The notes: generated by a model from the sequence alone, not told the origin. A DNA stretch of 64,000 bases from Actinomadura terrae (GCF_022751215.1 NZ_JAICDG010000010.1:62001-126000); one strand, 5' to 3'; positions 14,318-22,736 are shown, counted from the stretch's first letter. Program-made: numbers and translations.

Positions 14318-16303
14318 TCAGATCTGCACGCGCGCCTCGACCGCCTTGACGATCTCCTCGACGGCCTCGTCGATCGGGACGGCGTTGCGCTGCTCGCCGT
14401 CGCGGTAGCGGAACGACACCGCGTCCTTGGCGACGTCGTCGTCGCCCGCGAGCAGCATGTAGGGGATCTTCTGCTTCTGCGCGTTGCGGATCTTCTTCTG
14501 CATCCGGTCGGACGAGGCGTCCACCTCGACGCGGACGCCCCGCTCGCGCAGCCGCTCGGCGACCCGCTCCAGGTGCGGGACGTGGGTGTCGCCGATCGGG
14601 ATGCCGACGGCCTGCACGGGCGACAGCCAGGGCGGCATCGCGCCCGCGTAGTGCTCCAGCAGCACGCCGAAGAACCGCTCGATCGACCCGAACAGCGCCC
14701 GGTGGATCATGACCGGCTGCTGCCGGGTGCCGTCGGCCGCCTGGTACTCCAGACCGAACCGCTTGGGCTGGTTGAAGTCGACCTGGATGGTGGACAGCTG
14801 CCAGGTCCGGCCGATGGCGTCCTTGGCCTGGACGGAGATCTTCGGGCCGTAGAACGCGGCGCCGCCGGGGTCGGCGACGAGGTCGAGCCCGGACTCCTCG
14901 GCGGCCTGGCGCAGCGCCTCGGTCGCCTCCTCCCAGTCGGCGTCCTCGCCGATGAACTTCGGCGAGTCGTCGCGGGTGGACAGCTCCAGGTAGAACTCGC
15001 TCAGGCCGTAGTCGCGCAGCAGGTCGAGGACGAAGGTGAGCAGGTCCTTCAGCTCGCCGCCCATCTGCTCCTTGGTGCAGTAGATGTGCGCGTCGTCCTG
15101 GGTCATGCCGCGGACGCGGGTGAGGCCGTGCACGACGCCCGACTTCTCGAACCGGTACACCGACCCGAACTCGAACAGCCGCAGCGGCAGCTCCCGGTAG
15201 GACCGCCCGCGCGCCCGGAAGACCAGGTTGTGCATCGGGCAGTTCATCGGCTTGAGATAGTAGTCGCCGCCGTCGACCTCCATGGGCGGGAAGATGTCGT
15301 CCTTGTACCAGCCGAGGTGGCCGGACACCTCGAACAGGTCGCCCTTGGTGATGTGCGGGGTGTTGACGAACTCATAGCCCGCCGCCTCGTGCCGCCGGCG
15401 CGAGTAGTCCTCCATGACGCGGCGGACGACGCCGCCCTTGGGATGGAAGATGGGCAGCCCGCTGCCGATCTCGGACGGGAACGAGAACAGGTCCAGCTCG
15501 GCGCCGAGCCTGCGGTGGTCGCGCTTCTCGGCCTCCTCCAGCAGCTTCAGGTACTCGTCCTGCTTCTCGCGGGACTCCCACGCGGTGCCGTAGATGCGCT
15601 GGAGCTGCGGGTTCTTCTCGCTGCCGCGCCAGTAGGCGCCGCCGGTCCGCATCAGCTTGAACGCCGGGATGACGCGGGTGGTGGGCAGGTGCGGCCCGCG
15701 GCACAGGTCCTTCCAGCGCAGGTCGCCGGTCTTGGCGTCGAGGTTGTCGTAGATGGTCAGCTCGCCGGCGCCGACCTCGACGTCGGCGCCGTCGGCCGCG
15801 TCCTGGACCGGGCCGGAGCCCTTGAGGCCGATCAGCTCCAGCTTGTACGGCTCGGCGGCCAGCTCCGCGCGCGCCTCCTCGTCGGAGACGGGGCGCCGGG
15901 AGAACCGCTGCCCCTGCTTGACGATCTCGCGCATCCGCTTCTCGATGCGCTTGAGGTCGTCGGGGGTGAACGGCTCGGCGACGTCGAAGTCGTAGTAGAA
16001 GCCGTTCTCGACCGGCGGCCCGATGCCCAGCCTGGCCTCGGGGAACAGCTCCTGGACGGCCTGCGCCATCACGTGCGCGGCCGAGTGCCGCATGATGGCC
16101 CGGCCGTCCGGCGAGCCGATCTCCACGGGCGCCACGACGTCGCCGTCGCGCAGCTCGCCCGCCAGGTCGCGCAGCTCGCCGTTGACGCGGGCGGCGACGA
16201 CCGAGCGGCCGTCGGCCTCCAGCGCCTCCCCCGCGGTGGTGCCGGCGGGCACCACCCGCTCGCCGCCTTCCAGGGTGACGCGCAGATCGGACACGGTGGA
16301 CAC
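14318..16303 (-). CDS. thrS: Threonyl-tRNA synthetase
   Basis: 661 residues, class IIa synthetase. An N-terminal TGS domain (about 1-62) is followed by the editing domain with HSAAHVMAQ and YYDF, the catalytic core (KEQMGGELKDL, GMTQDDAHIYC, WQLSTIQVDFN) and a C-terminal anticodon-binding domain ending in VPIDEAVEEIVKAVEARV. It charges tRNA-Thr in the cytoplasm. The GTG start has AGGAG 5 nt upstream. The 5' leader encodes a threonine-rich peptide and a terminator-like hairpin (see those entries), suggesting threonine-dependent attenuation. Confidence 0.97.
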   Translation of the reverse strand: MSTVSDLRVTLEGGERVVPAGTTAGEALEADGRSVVAARVNGELRDLAGELRDGDVVAPVEIGSPDGRAIMRHSAAHVMAQAVQELFPEARLGIGPPVENGFYYDFDVAEPFTPDDLKRIEKRMREIVKQGQRFSRRPVSDEEARAELAAEPYKLELIGLKGSGPVQDAADGADVEVGAGELTIYDNLDAKTGDLRWKDLCRGPHLPTTRVIPAFKLMRTGGAYWRGSEKNPQLQRIYGTAWESREKQDEYLKLLEEAEKRDHRRLGAELDLFSFPSEIGSGLPIFHPKGGVVRRVMEDYSRRRHEAAGYEFVNTPHITKGDLFEVSGHLGWYKDDIFPPMEVDGGDYYLKPMNCPMHNLVFRARGRSYRELPLRLFEFGSVYRFEKSGVVHGLTRVRGMTQDDAHIYCTKEQMGGELKDLLTFVLDLLRDYGLSEFYLELSTRDDSPKFIGEDADWEEATEALRQAAEESGLDLVADPGGAAFYGPKISVQAKDAIGRTWQLSTIQVDFNQPKRFGLEYQAADGTRQQPVMIHRALFGSIERFFGVLLEHYAGAMPPWLSPVQAVGIPIGDTHVPHLERVAERLRERGVRVEVDASSDRMQKKIRNAQKQKIPYMLLAGDDDVAKDAVSFRYRDGEQRNAVPIDEAVEEIVKAVEARVQI

Positions 16304-16360
16304 GGGAACTCCTCATGATCGGGCGGCTGGTCGTCGGGAGCGGATCGGGGTCGCAAAGCC

Positions 16361-16392
16361 GTGAGGCCCCGGGATCGCTCCCGGGGCCTCAC
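16361..16392 (-). terminator. Perfect hairpin in the thrS leader, putative attenuator
   Basis: A 14-bp perfect stem (GTGAGGCCCCGGGA and its complement) with a 4-nt loop lies 57 nt upstream of the thrS start and 11 nt downstream of the leader peptide stop. The run after the hairpin is GGCTTTGCG, only three U, typical of actinomycete terminators. Its place between leader peptide and structural gene is that of a classical attenuator; it might instead be the end of an upstream transcript. Confidence 0.72.
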
Positions 16393-16403
16393 CGCGTGCA
16401 ATG

Positions 16404-16466
16404 TCAGGACATGCGGCCGTCGCGCCGGGGTGGACCCGGCGTCGTCGTCTCCGGTACGGCGCGCAT
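16404..16466 (-). CDS. Putative threonine leader peptide of thrS (20 residues)
   Basis: A 21-codon ORF on the thrS strand encodes MRAVPETTTPGPPRRDGRMS. It has three consecutive ACG threonine codons at 16448-16440. A 7-bp hairpin (16423-16429 / 16435-16441) starts within the third of them. The ATG lies 6 nt after a TACAGT -10 element, so the mRNA would be leaderless. The stop is 11 nt before the attenuator hairpin. The layout matches amino-acid attenuation leaders in which a ribosome stalled on scarce charged tRNA-Thr would allow readthrough into thrS. Expression is not shown by the sequence. Confidence 0.68.
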   Translation of the reverse strand: MRAVPETTTPGPPRRDGRMS

Positions 16467-16472
16467 TCCCTT

Positions 16473-16478
16473 ACTGTA
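16473..16478 (-). promoter_or_regulatory. -10 element of the thrS leader transcript
   Basis: TACAGT on the minus strand, 6 nt before the leader peptide ATG, so the predicted transcription start coincides with the start codon. No convincing -35 hexamer is visible in the GC-rich upstream sequence. Confidence 0.6.
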
Positions 16479-16588
16479 GCCGACCGCCGCCCGCGCGCGC
16501 ATTCCACGGCACGGGCCGGGAGGGGGTCCACACGGCCCTCAGACGGCCGCAGGGCCGCCGACGCCCACCTGCCGCACTCAGGCGCGGC

Positions 16589-18070
16589 TCAGGCCGGGGC
16601 GCGGCCCTCCGGCGCACGGGTGCGGGCCCGGGGGACGGCGATCGCGTCCATGTCCTCCAGCTCGCGTCCCTTGGTCTCCGGGACGCCGCGGACCACGAAC
16701 AGGGACGCCAGGATCGCGAACAGCGTGTAGATCCCGTAGGCGACGCCGAGCGAGTAGCCGGAGACGCCGGGGAACGTCGTGGTGATCAGCCAGTTCGCGA
16801 TCCACTGCGCCGCCGCGGCGACGGCGAGCGCGGAGGCGCGGATGACGTTGTTGAACATCTCCCCGAGCATCACCCACACGACCGGCCCCCAGGTCGCGGC
16901 GAACGCGAACACGTAGACGTTGGCCGCGACGAGCGCGACGGGCCCGGCGACGTCGCCGAGGTGCGGGTCGCCGTCCACGACCGGCGCGGTGGCGAAGCAG
17001 ACGGTGAGCGTCGCGAGCGTGACCGCCATGCCCACCGCGCCCGCCAGCAGCAGCGGCCGGCGCCCGACCCGGTCGACCAGCGCGATCGCCACCAGCGTGG
17101 ACACGACGTTCACCACCGAGTTGATCACGGAGGTGAGCATGGCGTCGTCCTCGCTCATCCCCGCCGCCTGCCACAGCGAGGACGAGTAGTAGAAGATCAC
17201 GTTGATCCCGACGAACTGCTGGAACACCGACAGCAGGATTCCCGTCCAGACGATCGGCATCAGCCCGAAACGGCGGCCGCGCAGGTCGCTCAGCCGGACC
17301 GGGCGGTCACCGGCCAGCGACCGGACGATCTCGCTGATCTTCAGGTCGACGTCGCCGCGTCCCATGACCCGCGCGAGGACCTGCCGGGCGCGGGCCGTCT
17401 CGTGCTTCTTGACGAGGTAGCGCGGCGACTCGGGGATCGTCGTGGCGATCACCCCGTACATGAGGGCGGGCACGACCGCGCTGGCGAACATCCAGCGCCA
17501 CGCGCCGCCGCCCCAGGGGAACGTCCCGGTCGCGCCGCCGTCGGACGCGCTGGCGATGACGTAGTCGACGACCAGCGCGGCGAAGATGCCGAGCACGATC
17601 GCCATCTGCTGGAGCGAGCCGAGCCGCCCGCGCAGCTCGGCGGGCGCGATCTCGGCGATGTAGGCCGGCGCGATCACCGAGGCGGCGCCGATGGCGAGGC
17701 CGCCGACCAGCCGCCAGAACGTCAGGTCCACGGCGTTGAAGGCGAGCGCCGACCCGAGCGAGCTCACCACGAACAGCGCCGAGGCGATCAGCATCACCCG
17801 GACGCGGCCGATCCGGTCGCTGAGCGGCCCGGCGAACCAGGCGCCCGCGGCGCAGCCGAGCAGCGCCGAGGACACCACGAAGCCCACGACGAACGAGCTG
17901 AGGTGGAACTGCTCCTTCAGCGCGTCCACGGTGCCGTTGATCACCGAGGAGTCGTAGCCGAACAGGAAGCCGCCGAGCGCGGCGGCGCCGGCCAGGAGAA
18001 TGGCGGTGGAGGCCGAGTTCGACGGCTCGGCGCGTCCCCGCCGGGGCATCGAACGCGATCCACTGGTCAT
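16589..18070 (-). CDS. MFS sugar porter
   Basis: 493 residues, 12 predicted helices. Sugar porter motifs are present: FGYDSSVINGT in helix 1, DRIGR and DRVGRR in the two loop-2/loop-8 repeats, PESPRYLVKK at the central loop, QQFVGINVIFYYSSSLW in helix 7 and PETKGRE at the C-terminus. It probably imports a hexose or inositol by proton symport; the substrate cannot be read from the sequence. A methyltransferase gene lies upstream in the same direction, 51 bp away, and thrS downstream has its own promoter. Confidence 0.93.
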   Translation of the reverse strand: MTSGSRSMPRRGRAEPSNSASTAILLAGAAALGGFLFGYDSSVINGTVDALKEQFHLSSFVVGFVVSSALLGCAAGAWFAGPLSDRIGRVRVMLIASALFVVSSLGSALAFNAVDLTFWRLVGGLAIGAASVIAPAYIAEIAPAELRGRLGSLQQMAIVLGIFAALVVDYVIASASDGGATGTFPWGGGAWRWMFASAVVPALMYGVIATTIPESPRYLVKKHETARARQVLARVMGRGDVDLKISEIVRSLAGDRPVRLSDLRGRRFGLMPIVWTGILLSVFQQFVGINVIFYYSSSLWQAAGMSEDDAMLTSVINSVVNVVSTLVAIALVDRVGRRPLLLAGAVGMAVTLATLTVCFATAPVVDGDPHLGDVAGPVALVAANVYVFAFAATWGPVVWVMLGEMFNNVIRASALAVAAAAQWIANWLITTTFPGVSGYSLGVAYGIYTLFAILASLFVVRGVPETKGRELEDMDAIAVPRARTRAPEGRAPA

Positions 18071-18121
18071 AGGCCGGATCTTCCCCGCAGCGGAGCCGTT
18101 ATGCGGACGAACCGCGACGGC

Positions 18122-18754
18122 TCAGTCGCGCACGGCGATCCCGATCACGTGCGGCGATGCCGGATTGGGCATGGTGGTGGGCGGGAACTCGAAGCGCCGC
18201 TGGCCGCGCACGGTGAACCCGCTGCCCGCGATCCACTCGTCCGTCGGGCGGGAGACGCGGCAGCCGGCGGCGATGAGGGGCCAGGCGAGGTCGGCGTAGC
18301 GCTGGAAGCGGATCTTGCCGGGCGTCCGGCCGCGGACGTGCTCGTAGTAGCGCAGCTCGCCGCCGGGCCGCAGCACCCGCCTGATCTCGGCGAGGGCGCG
18401 GAGCGGGTCGCGCACCGAGCACAGCACGAGCGAGGCGACGACGACGTCGACGGACGCGTCGTCCAGGTCGAGGTCCTCGGCGCGGCCGGGGCGGACCCGC
18501 ACCGGGACGGGCGCGCGGCTCGCCGCCTCGGTCGCCAGCGCCCGCAGCCGGGGCTCCGGCTCCAGCGCGACGACCTCGGTGACCGCCGCAGGGTAGTGCG
18601 GGAAGTTCGCGCCGTACCCGGCGCCGATCTCCAGGACCCGGCCGGACGCCCCGTCCAGCAGCTCCACGCGGTGGTCGTCCCCGCCGGCCTTGGCGACGGC
18701 GGCGTCCAGCCTCGGGTAGAGCCTGGCGAAGATCGGATGCCTGAGATCGGTCAT
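18122..18754 (-). CDS. SAM-dependent methyltransferase (class I)
   Basis: 210 residues from MTDLRHP. Motif I is VLEIGAGYGANF, followed by an acidic end of strand 2 (ALEPEP), DVVVASLVLCSV (motif IV) and LRPGGELRYYEH (post motif III), as in UbiE/Methyltransf_11 proteins. The KIRFQRYADLAWPLIAAGCRVSR segment resembles the thiol/METTL7-like subgroup, which is only a suggestion. A GTG start 10 codons upstream (18784) is possible. No partner genes define the substrate. Confidence 0.87.
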   Translation of the reverse strand: MTDLRHPIFARLYPRLDAAVAKAGGDDHRVELLDGASGRVLEIGAGYGANFPHYPAAVTEVVALEPEPRLRALATEAASRAPVPVRVRPGRAEDLDLDDASVDVVVASLVLCSVRDPLRALAEIRRVLRPGGELRYYEHVRGRTPGKIRFQRYADLAWPLIAAGCRVSRPTDEWIAGSGFTVRGQRRFEFPPTTMPNPASPHVIGIAVRD

Positions 18755-18880
18755 CCCCGCAGTCTCCGTCGCCCCGGCGATCACCGCAAGATCACCGGGG
18801 CGGCGGAGCGTCGGGCGGTGCCGCGGGGGCGGGGGACGGTGCCCCCAAAGCGCCGCCGACGGTGGCGCCGCCGCGCGGGC

Positions 18881-19456
18881 TCACCAGTCCTCGGCGGACT
18901 CTGCCGCGAGCTCGACGAGCTCCCCGGCGGGGTCGAGGTCGTAGCGCCGCATGGACGACAGCGGCGGCGAGTACACGTGGACGCTGATCGCGGGCGCGTC
19001 GGAGGTGTTGCGCACGTCATGGACGTAGTCGGGGCCGAACGCGTGCGTCTCCCCCACGCCCACGTCCCGCGCGGACCGGACGTGGTGCTCCTGCAACGTC
19101 CCGAGGGCGACCGCGAACGCGCCGGACGAGCCGCCGTGGTCGTGGAAGCCGGTGGACTGGCCGGGGAGCCAGCTGATCACCCAGACCTCGTGGTCGACGT
19201 CCTGGTGGATCCGCTCGTACCAGCGGCCCTGCGGGTCCAGGCGGACGCGGTGCAGCCAGTCCCCGGAGTCGCGGGCGAGGGCGCGGGCCCGCTCGGCCAG
19301 CCGGGGCGGCGCGAAAGGGTCGTTCCGGGGGGCGCGGGGGGTCGTCCCCCCGGCGGGGACAGAGTTGTTCCGGGACGCGCGGGGGGTCGTCTCCCCGGCG
19401 GGGACCGGCCGGCGGGACTGTTTCGCGGGCGTGCTCGATTCGGTGGTGACGGTCAT
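18881..19456 (-). CDS. Cysteine dioxygenase type I family protein
   Basis: 191 residues, cupin fold. The iron site is visible as FHDHGGSSGAFAVALG (His-x-His) with the third His in YVHDVRN; the WVISWLPGQSTG and ISVHVYSPPL segments are typical of bacterial cysteine dioxygenase-like proteins. It would oxidise L-cysteine to cysteine sulfinate. GAGGAG precedes the ATG. The N-terminal 45 residues are odd: they contain two copies of a TTPRA-SRN/PRN repeat that comes from a duplicated GC-rich DNA element. A sulfur-type leader peptide lies upstream. Confidence 0.9.
   Translation of the reverse strand: MTVTTESSTPAKQSRRPVPAGETTPRASRNNSVPAGGTTPRAPRNDPFAPPRLAERARALARDSGDWLHRVRLDPQGRWYERIHQDVDHEVWVISWLPGQSTGFHDHGGSSGAFAVALGTLQEHHVRSARDVGVGETHAFGPDYVHDVRNTSDAPAISVHVYSPPLSSMRRYDLDPAGELVELAAESAEDW
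19321..19405. repeat. Two copies of a dispersed G-rich repeat inside the cysteine dioxygenase 5' end
   Basis: Copies at 19321-19364 and 19366-19405 share GTTCCGGG, then GGGGGGTCGTC, then CCCCGGCGGGGAC. A third copy is at 49532-49575 in the oppF 3' end. All three are read in the same frame as TTP-x2-(P/S)RN peptide. Confidence 0.7.
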
Positions 19457-19496
19457 TGCGGTGTCGCTCCTCGCGGTGTGTCGTGGTCCTTTCCGT

Positions 19497-19580
19497 TCAG
19501 CGGGACGGGTGCGGACACAGCGCGCTGGCCTGCCGGCGCAGGTCGACGTGGAGGCGCTCGTGGAGGCTGGTGAACGTCAC
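19497..19580 (-). CDS. Putative leader peptide upstream of cysteine dioxygenase (27 residues)
   Basis: The peptide begins VTFTSLHE and contains RLHVDLRRQASALCP, the pattern of the short actinobacterial leader peptides found upstream of sulfur-assimilation genes (annotated 'putative leader peptide'). The GTG start is 7 nt after the -10 element, so its mRNA would be leaderless; it ends 40 nt before the cysteine dioxygenase ATG. A single Cys codon follows the conserved core. A regulatory role linked to cysteine availability is inferred from the family, not shown here. Confidence 0.78.
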   Translation of the reverse strand: MTFTSLHERLHVDLRRQASALCPHPSR

Positions 19581-19587
19581 GACTCCC

Positions 19588-19616
19588 AGCCTGGACCATA
19601 TTCCCTATAAAGTCAA
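19588..19616 (-). promoter_or_regulatory. Promoter of the cysteine dioxygenase leader transcript
   Basis: Minus strand: -35 TTGACT (rc of 19611-19616), 17-nt spacer, -10 CAGGCT (rc of 19588-19593), then 7 nt to the GTG of the leader peptide. The region is locally AT-rich compared with its surroundings. Confidence 0.7.
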
Positions 19617-19744
19617 TCGGAAATTAGGAGAAGGGGCGACGCCCCAGCTCAGCGCCGGAACCCGCTGATACCCAGGGAGCGGGTCCGATCTCCCTCCCCG
19701 GGGTCAGGCGGGCGCGGCGCGCCGCGTCCTAGGCTCACTGTCAA

Positions 19745-20992
19745 ATGAACGAACCATCGCGCCCCGAGGTCGGCGGGCGGGCCCGGCTGGTCCGGGGCGT
19801 CCGCGCCGCCCTGGTGCCGGGCCCCGACGACCCGGCCGTCACGCTGCTGCCCGCGCACCCGTTCCTGCGGATCCCGCTCCTGCTGTTCCTGGGCGGCCTC
19901 ACGATCGGGTTCACCGCCGGGTCCATCGCGATCCCGATCGCGGTGGACCAGCAGCCCGCCGGGCTCTCCTGGCCGCTCGGGGTGCTCCAGGCGACGCCGC
20001 TGGTGTTCGCGGCGCGGTGGCCGCTGACGGCGTGGCGGATCGCGATGACGGGGCTCGTGCTGACGGTCATCGTGCGGCACGGCGGCGGCTTCATGCCGTG
20101 GCCGGTCCCCGCGATCCTGGCGCTGATCGTGATCCTGTTCTTCGTCGGCGTCGGCTGCGACCGCGAGACCACGGTCGGCGCGGGCGCCGTCACGATCGTC
20201 GGGGCGCTGGTCCCGGCCGTGCTGTTCGGCATGCCGAGCTGGTTCGGGATGATCCTCGCCGGGCTCGTCGTGCTCGCGCTCACCTTCGGCGACGCGGTCG
20301 GCGGCCGGCACTCCGCGGAGGAGGAGCTGCGCAGGCGCGAGGAGCAGCACCGCGAGGACCTCGCCCGCCAGGCGGTGCTGGAGGAGCGCGCCCGCATCGC
20401 CCGCGAGCTGCACGACGTGGTCGCGCACCACATGTCGGTGATCGCGATGCAGGCGGAGGCGGCCCCCTACAAGATCCCGGACCTGCCGGACGCGGCGCGG
20501 CAGACGTTCGGGATCGTCCGCGACGCCGCCCGCGAGGCGCTGACCGAGACCCGCCGTGTCGTCGGCCTGCTGCGCTCGGACGACGACGGCGCCGAGCGCG
20601 CCCCGCAGCCCGGCCTCGACCGGCTGGACGACCTGGTCTCCACCAGCCGCCGCTACGGGCTGTCGGTCGCCACCGTCATCACCGGCGTGCCGCGCCCGCT
20701 GGACGCGGGGGTGGACCTGTCGGCGTACCGGATCGTCCAGGAGTCGCTGAGCAACGCCGCCCGCTACGCCCCGGGGTCCCGCGTCCACGTCGAGGTCAGG
20801 TACGGGTCGGACACGCTCACGGTGAGGGTCACCGACGACGGGGCCCGCAGCACGCCGGAGGAGTCGCACGGCGGCGGGCACGGACTGGTCGGGATGCGCG
20901 AGCGCGTGACGATGCTCGGCGGCACGCTGTCGGCGGGCCCCCGCGAGACCGCCGGCTGGGAGGTCGTGGCAGAACTGCCCTACGGCGAGTGA
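19745..20992 (+). CDS. NarL-type sensor histidine kinase
   Basis: 415 residues. Four or more membrane helices between about 40 and 182, then a coiled-coil linker, the HisKA_3 dimerisation box ERARIARELHDVVAHHMSV (phospho-His near 223) and a HATPase domain with ESLSNAARYAP (N box) and GGGHGLVGMRERV (G box). No large extracellular sensor, so it may sense the membrane itself. TAGGCT lies 9 nt before the ATG and no Shine-Dalgarno is visible, so translation may be leaderless. The response regulator follows 51 bp downstream. Confidence 0.9.
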   Translation: MNEPSRPEVGGRARLVRGVRAALVPGPDDPAVTLLPAHPFLRIPLLLFLGGLTIGFTAGSIAIPIAVDQQPAGLSWPLGVLQATPLVFAARWPLTAWRIAMTGLVLTVIVRHGGGFMPWPVPAILALIVILFFVGVGCDRETTVGAGAVTIVGALVPAVLFGMPSWFGMILAGLVVLALTFGDAVGGRHSAEEELRRREEQHREDLARQAVLEERARIARELHDVVAHHMSVIAMQAEAAPYKIPDLPDAARQTFGIVRDAAREALTETRRVVGLLRSDDDGAERAPQPGLDRLDDLVSTSRRYGLSVATVITGVPRPLDAGVDLSAYRIVQESLSNAARYAPGSRVHVEVRYGSDTLTVRVTDDGARSTPEESHGGGHGLVGMRERVTMLGGTLSAGPRETAGWEVVAELPYGE

Positions 20993-21043
20993 GCGGCGGA
21001 GCGGGGGAGGCGACCGTTCGCGCGTGCCAATAGGGTTGCAGGC

Positions 21044-21718
21044 GTGACGATTCGGGTGCTGATCGCCGACGACCAGGTGATGATCCGCGACGGGCTCGCG
21101 GCGCTGCTGTCCTCCGACCCGGAGATCGAGGTGATCGGGCAGGCGGGCAACGGCCGCGAGGCGGTGGCGATGGCCCGCGAGCTCGACCCCGACGTGATCG
21201 TGATGGACATCCGCATGCCGGAGATGGACGGGCTCGCCGCGACCGCCGAGCTGGTCGGCGAGCCGATCGCCGACGCCGACCCGGCCGCCACGCGGCCGAA
21301 GGTGCTCGTGCTGACCACCTTCGACCTCGACGAGTACGTCTACGAGGCGCTCGGCTCGGGGGCCAGCGGGTTCCTGCTGAAGGACGCCTCGGCCGCCGAC
21401 CTGGTGAGCGGCGTGCGGGTCGTCGCGGCGGGCGACGCGCTGCTCGCGCCCTCGATCACCCGGCGGCTGATCGGCGACTTCGCGCGGCGGCGGCGCCACC
21501 AGCGGCCGAGCCCGAAGGCGACCGCCGGGCTGACCCCGCGCGAGCTGGACGTGCTGCGGCTGATCGCGCGCGGGCTGTCCAACGCCGAGATCGCCGCGGA
21601 GCTGGTGCTGGCCGAGCAGACGGTCAAGACCCACGTCGGGCACGTGCTGACCAAGCTCACGCTGCGCGACCGGACGCAGGCGGTCGTCTACGCCTACGAG
21701 AACGGCCTGGTCGGCTAG
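21044..21718 (+). CDS. LuxR/NarL-type response regulator
   Basis: 224 residues. The receiver domain carries ADD, phospho-acceptor Asp55 (VIVMDIRMPEMDG), the T switch residue (VLVLTTFD) and Lys in FLLKDAS. The GerE-type HTH follows (LTPRELDVLRLIARGLSNAEIAAEL...EQTVKTHVGHVLTKL). GTG start with TAGGGT 7 nt upstream and no Shine-Dalgarno, a leaderless-type start, so it may have its own promoter in addition to the kinase's. Partner of the histidine kinase just upstream; targets unknown. Confidence 0.92.
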   Translation: MTIRVLIADDQVMIRDGLAALLSSDPEIEVIGQAGNGREAVAMARELDPDVIVMDIRMPEMDGLAATAELVGEPIADADPAATRPKVLVLTTFDLDEYVYEALGSGASGFLLKDASAADLVSGVRVVAAGDALLAPSITRRLIGDFARRRRHQRPSPKATAGLTPRELDVLRLIARGLSNAEIAAELVLAEQTVKTHVGHVLTKLTLRDRTQAVVYAYENGLVG

Positions 21719-21747
21719 CCGCGCCCCCGCCGGGTTCCGCGGCCCGG

Positions 21748-22710
21748 TCAGCGGGACGGGTCGAGGACGAGCTTGCCGGTCGTACGGCGGGCGCGCAGGT
21801 CCTCGTGGGCGCGGCGGGCCTCGGTCAGGCCGTACTCGCCGCCCGCGACGACCCGCAGCCGCCCGGTGGAGGCGAGGCCGAACAGCTCGTCCAGGGCGGT
21901 GCGCATCACGTCGCCGGGGAGCTGGAAGACGTGCGGCAGCCACATGCCCGCGATCGTGGCGGAGTGCGCCAGCAGCGCGGCGGGCGGCACCGGCGCGGGC
22001 TCGCGCCGGGACGCCATGCCGTAGAAGGCGAGCCGCCCGAAGGGGGCGAGGGCGCGCAGGCTCTGGTCGGTGACGTCCCCGCCGGTCATCTCCAGCACGA
22101 CGTCGACGCGGCGGCCGCCGTTGGCCTCGACGAGCGCGTCCCTCAGCGCGGGCTCGGCCGCGTCGACGGCGGCGTCGGCGCCGAGCTCCAGGGCCAGCGC
22201 GCGCTTCTCCGCCGAGGAGGCGGTCGCGATGATCCGTCCGGCGCCGAAGGCCCGCGCGAGCTGGACGGCGAGCGTCCCGACCCCGCCCGCCGCCGCGTGC
22301 ACGACGACCGACTCGCCCGGCGCCAGGTGGACGCTGCGGCGCAGCAGCAGCCACGCCGACGCGCCCTGGACGAGCAGGCCGAGCGCGGTGACGTCGTCGA
22401 TGGCCTCCGGGACGTCCCAGGCCAGCGGCGCGGGCGCGACGGCCCGCTCGGCGTACCCGCCGGTGCCGACCAGCGCGACCACGCGGCGCCCGGCGCCGGT
22501 CGTGCCGACGACCTCGCCGCCGGGGACGAGCGGCAGCTCCGGCTCCCGTAGGTAGCTGTTCTCGGCCTGGTGGGTGTCGGCGTAGTTGACCCCCGCCCGC
22601 GAGACCTCGACGAGCAGGTGGCCGGGCCCGGCGACCGGGTCGGGCAGTTCGGCCGGCACCAGCACCTCGGGCCCGCCGAACTCGGTGATCTGGATCGCGC
22701 GCACGCCCAC
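21748..22710 (-). CDS. Zinc-independent quinone oxidoreductase (MDR family)
   Basis: 320 residues. GroES-like N-terminal half (RAGVNYADTHQAEN, PGGEVVGTT) and Rossmann half with AAAGGVGTLAVQLARAFGA, the NADPH-binding AxxGGVG motif; no catalytic or structural zinc cysteines, as in QOR/zeta-crystallin enzymes. It would reduce a quinone or enone with NADPH. The GTG start could also be two codons later. It is divergent from an acyl-CoA dehydrogenase gene with only 34 bp between, which holds a near-perfect palindrome. Confidence 0.9.
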   Translation of the reverse strand: MGVRAIQITEFGGPEVLVPAELPDPVAGPGHLLVEVSRAGVNYADTHQAENSYLREPELPLVPGGEVVGTTGAGRRVVALVGTGGYAERAVAPAPLAWDVPEAIDDVTALGLLVQGASAWLLLRRSVHLAPGESVVVHAAAGGVGTLAVQLARAFGAGRIIATASSAEKRALALELGADAAVDAAEPALRDALVEANGGRRVDVVLEMTGGDVTDQSLRALAPFGRLAFYGMASRREPAPVPPAALLAHSATIAGMWLPHVFQLPGDVMRTALDELFGLASTGRLRVVAGGEYGLTEARRAHEDLRARRTTGKLVLDPSR

Positions 22711-22714
22711 CCCC

Positions 22715-22736
22715 AGTGACTGACTGGTCAGTTACT
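22715..22736. promoter_or_regulatory. TetR-type operator in the quinone oxidoreductase / acyl-CoA dehydrogenase divergent promoter
   Basis: A 10-bp inverted repeat with one mismatch (AGTGACTGAC, 2-nt centre, GTCAGTTACT) fills most of the 34-bp gap and overlaps both promoter regions. The half-site ACTGAC is of the kind bound by TetR-family repressors of fatty-acid genes. No such regulator gene is adjacent. Confidence 0.6.

Noticed and set aside
16304..16480. A T-box riboswitch upstream of thrS
   Set aside because: No specifier loop, AG-bulge or T-box core (UGGN) sequence can be found; the leader-peptide layout explains the region better.
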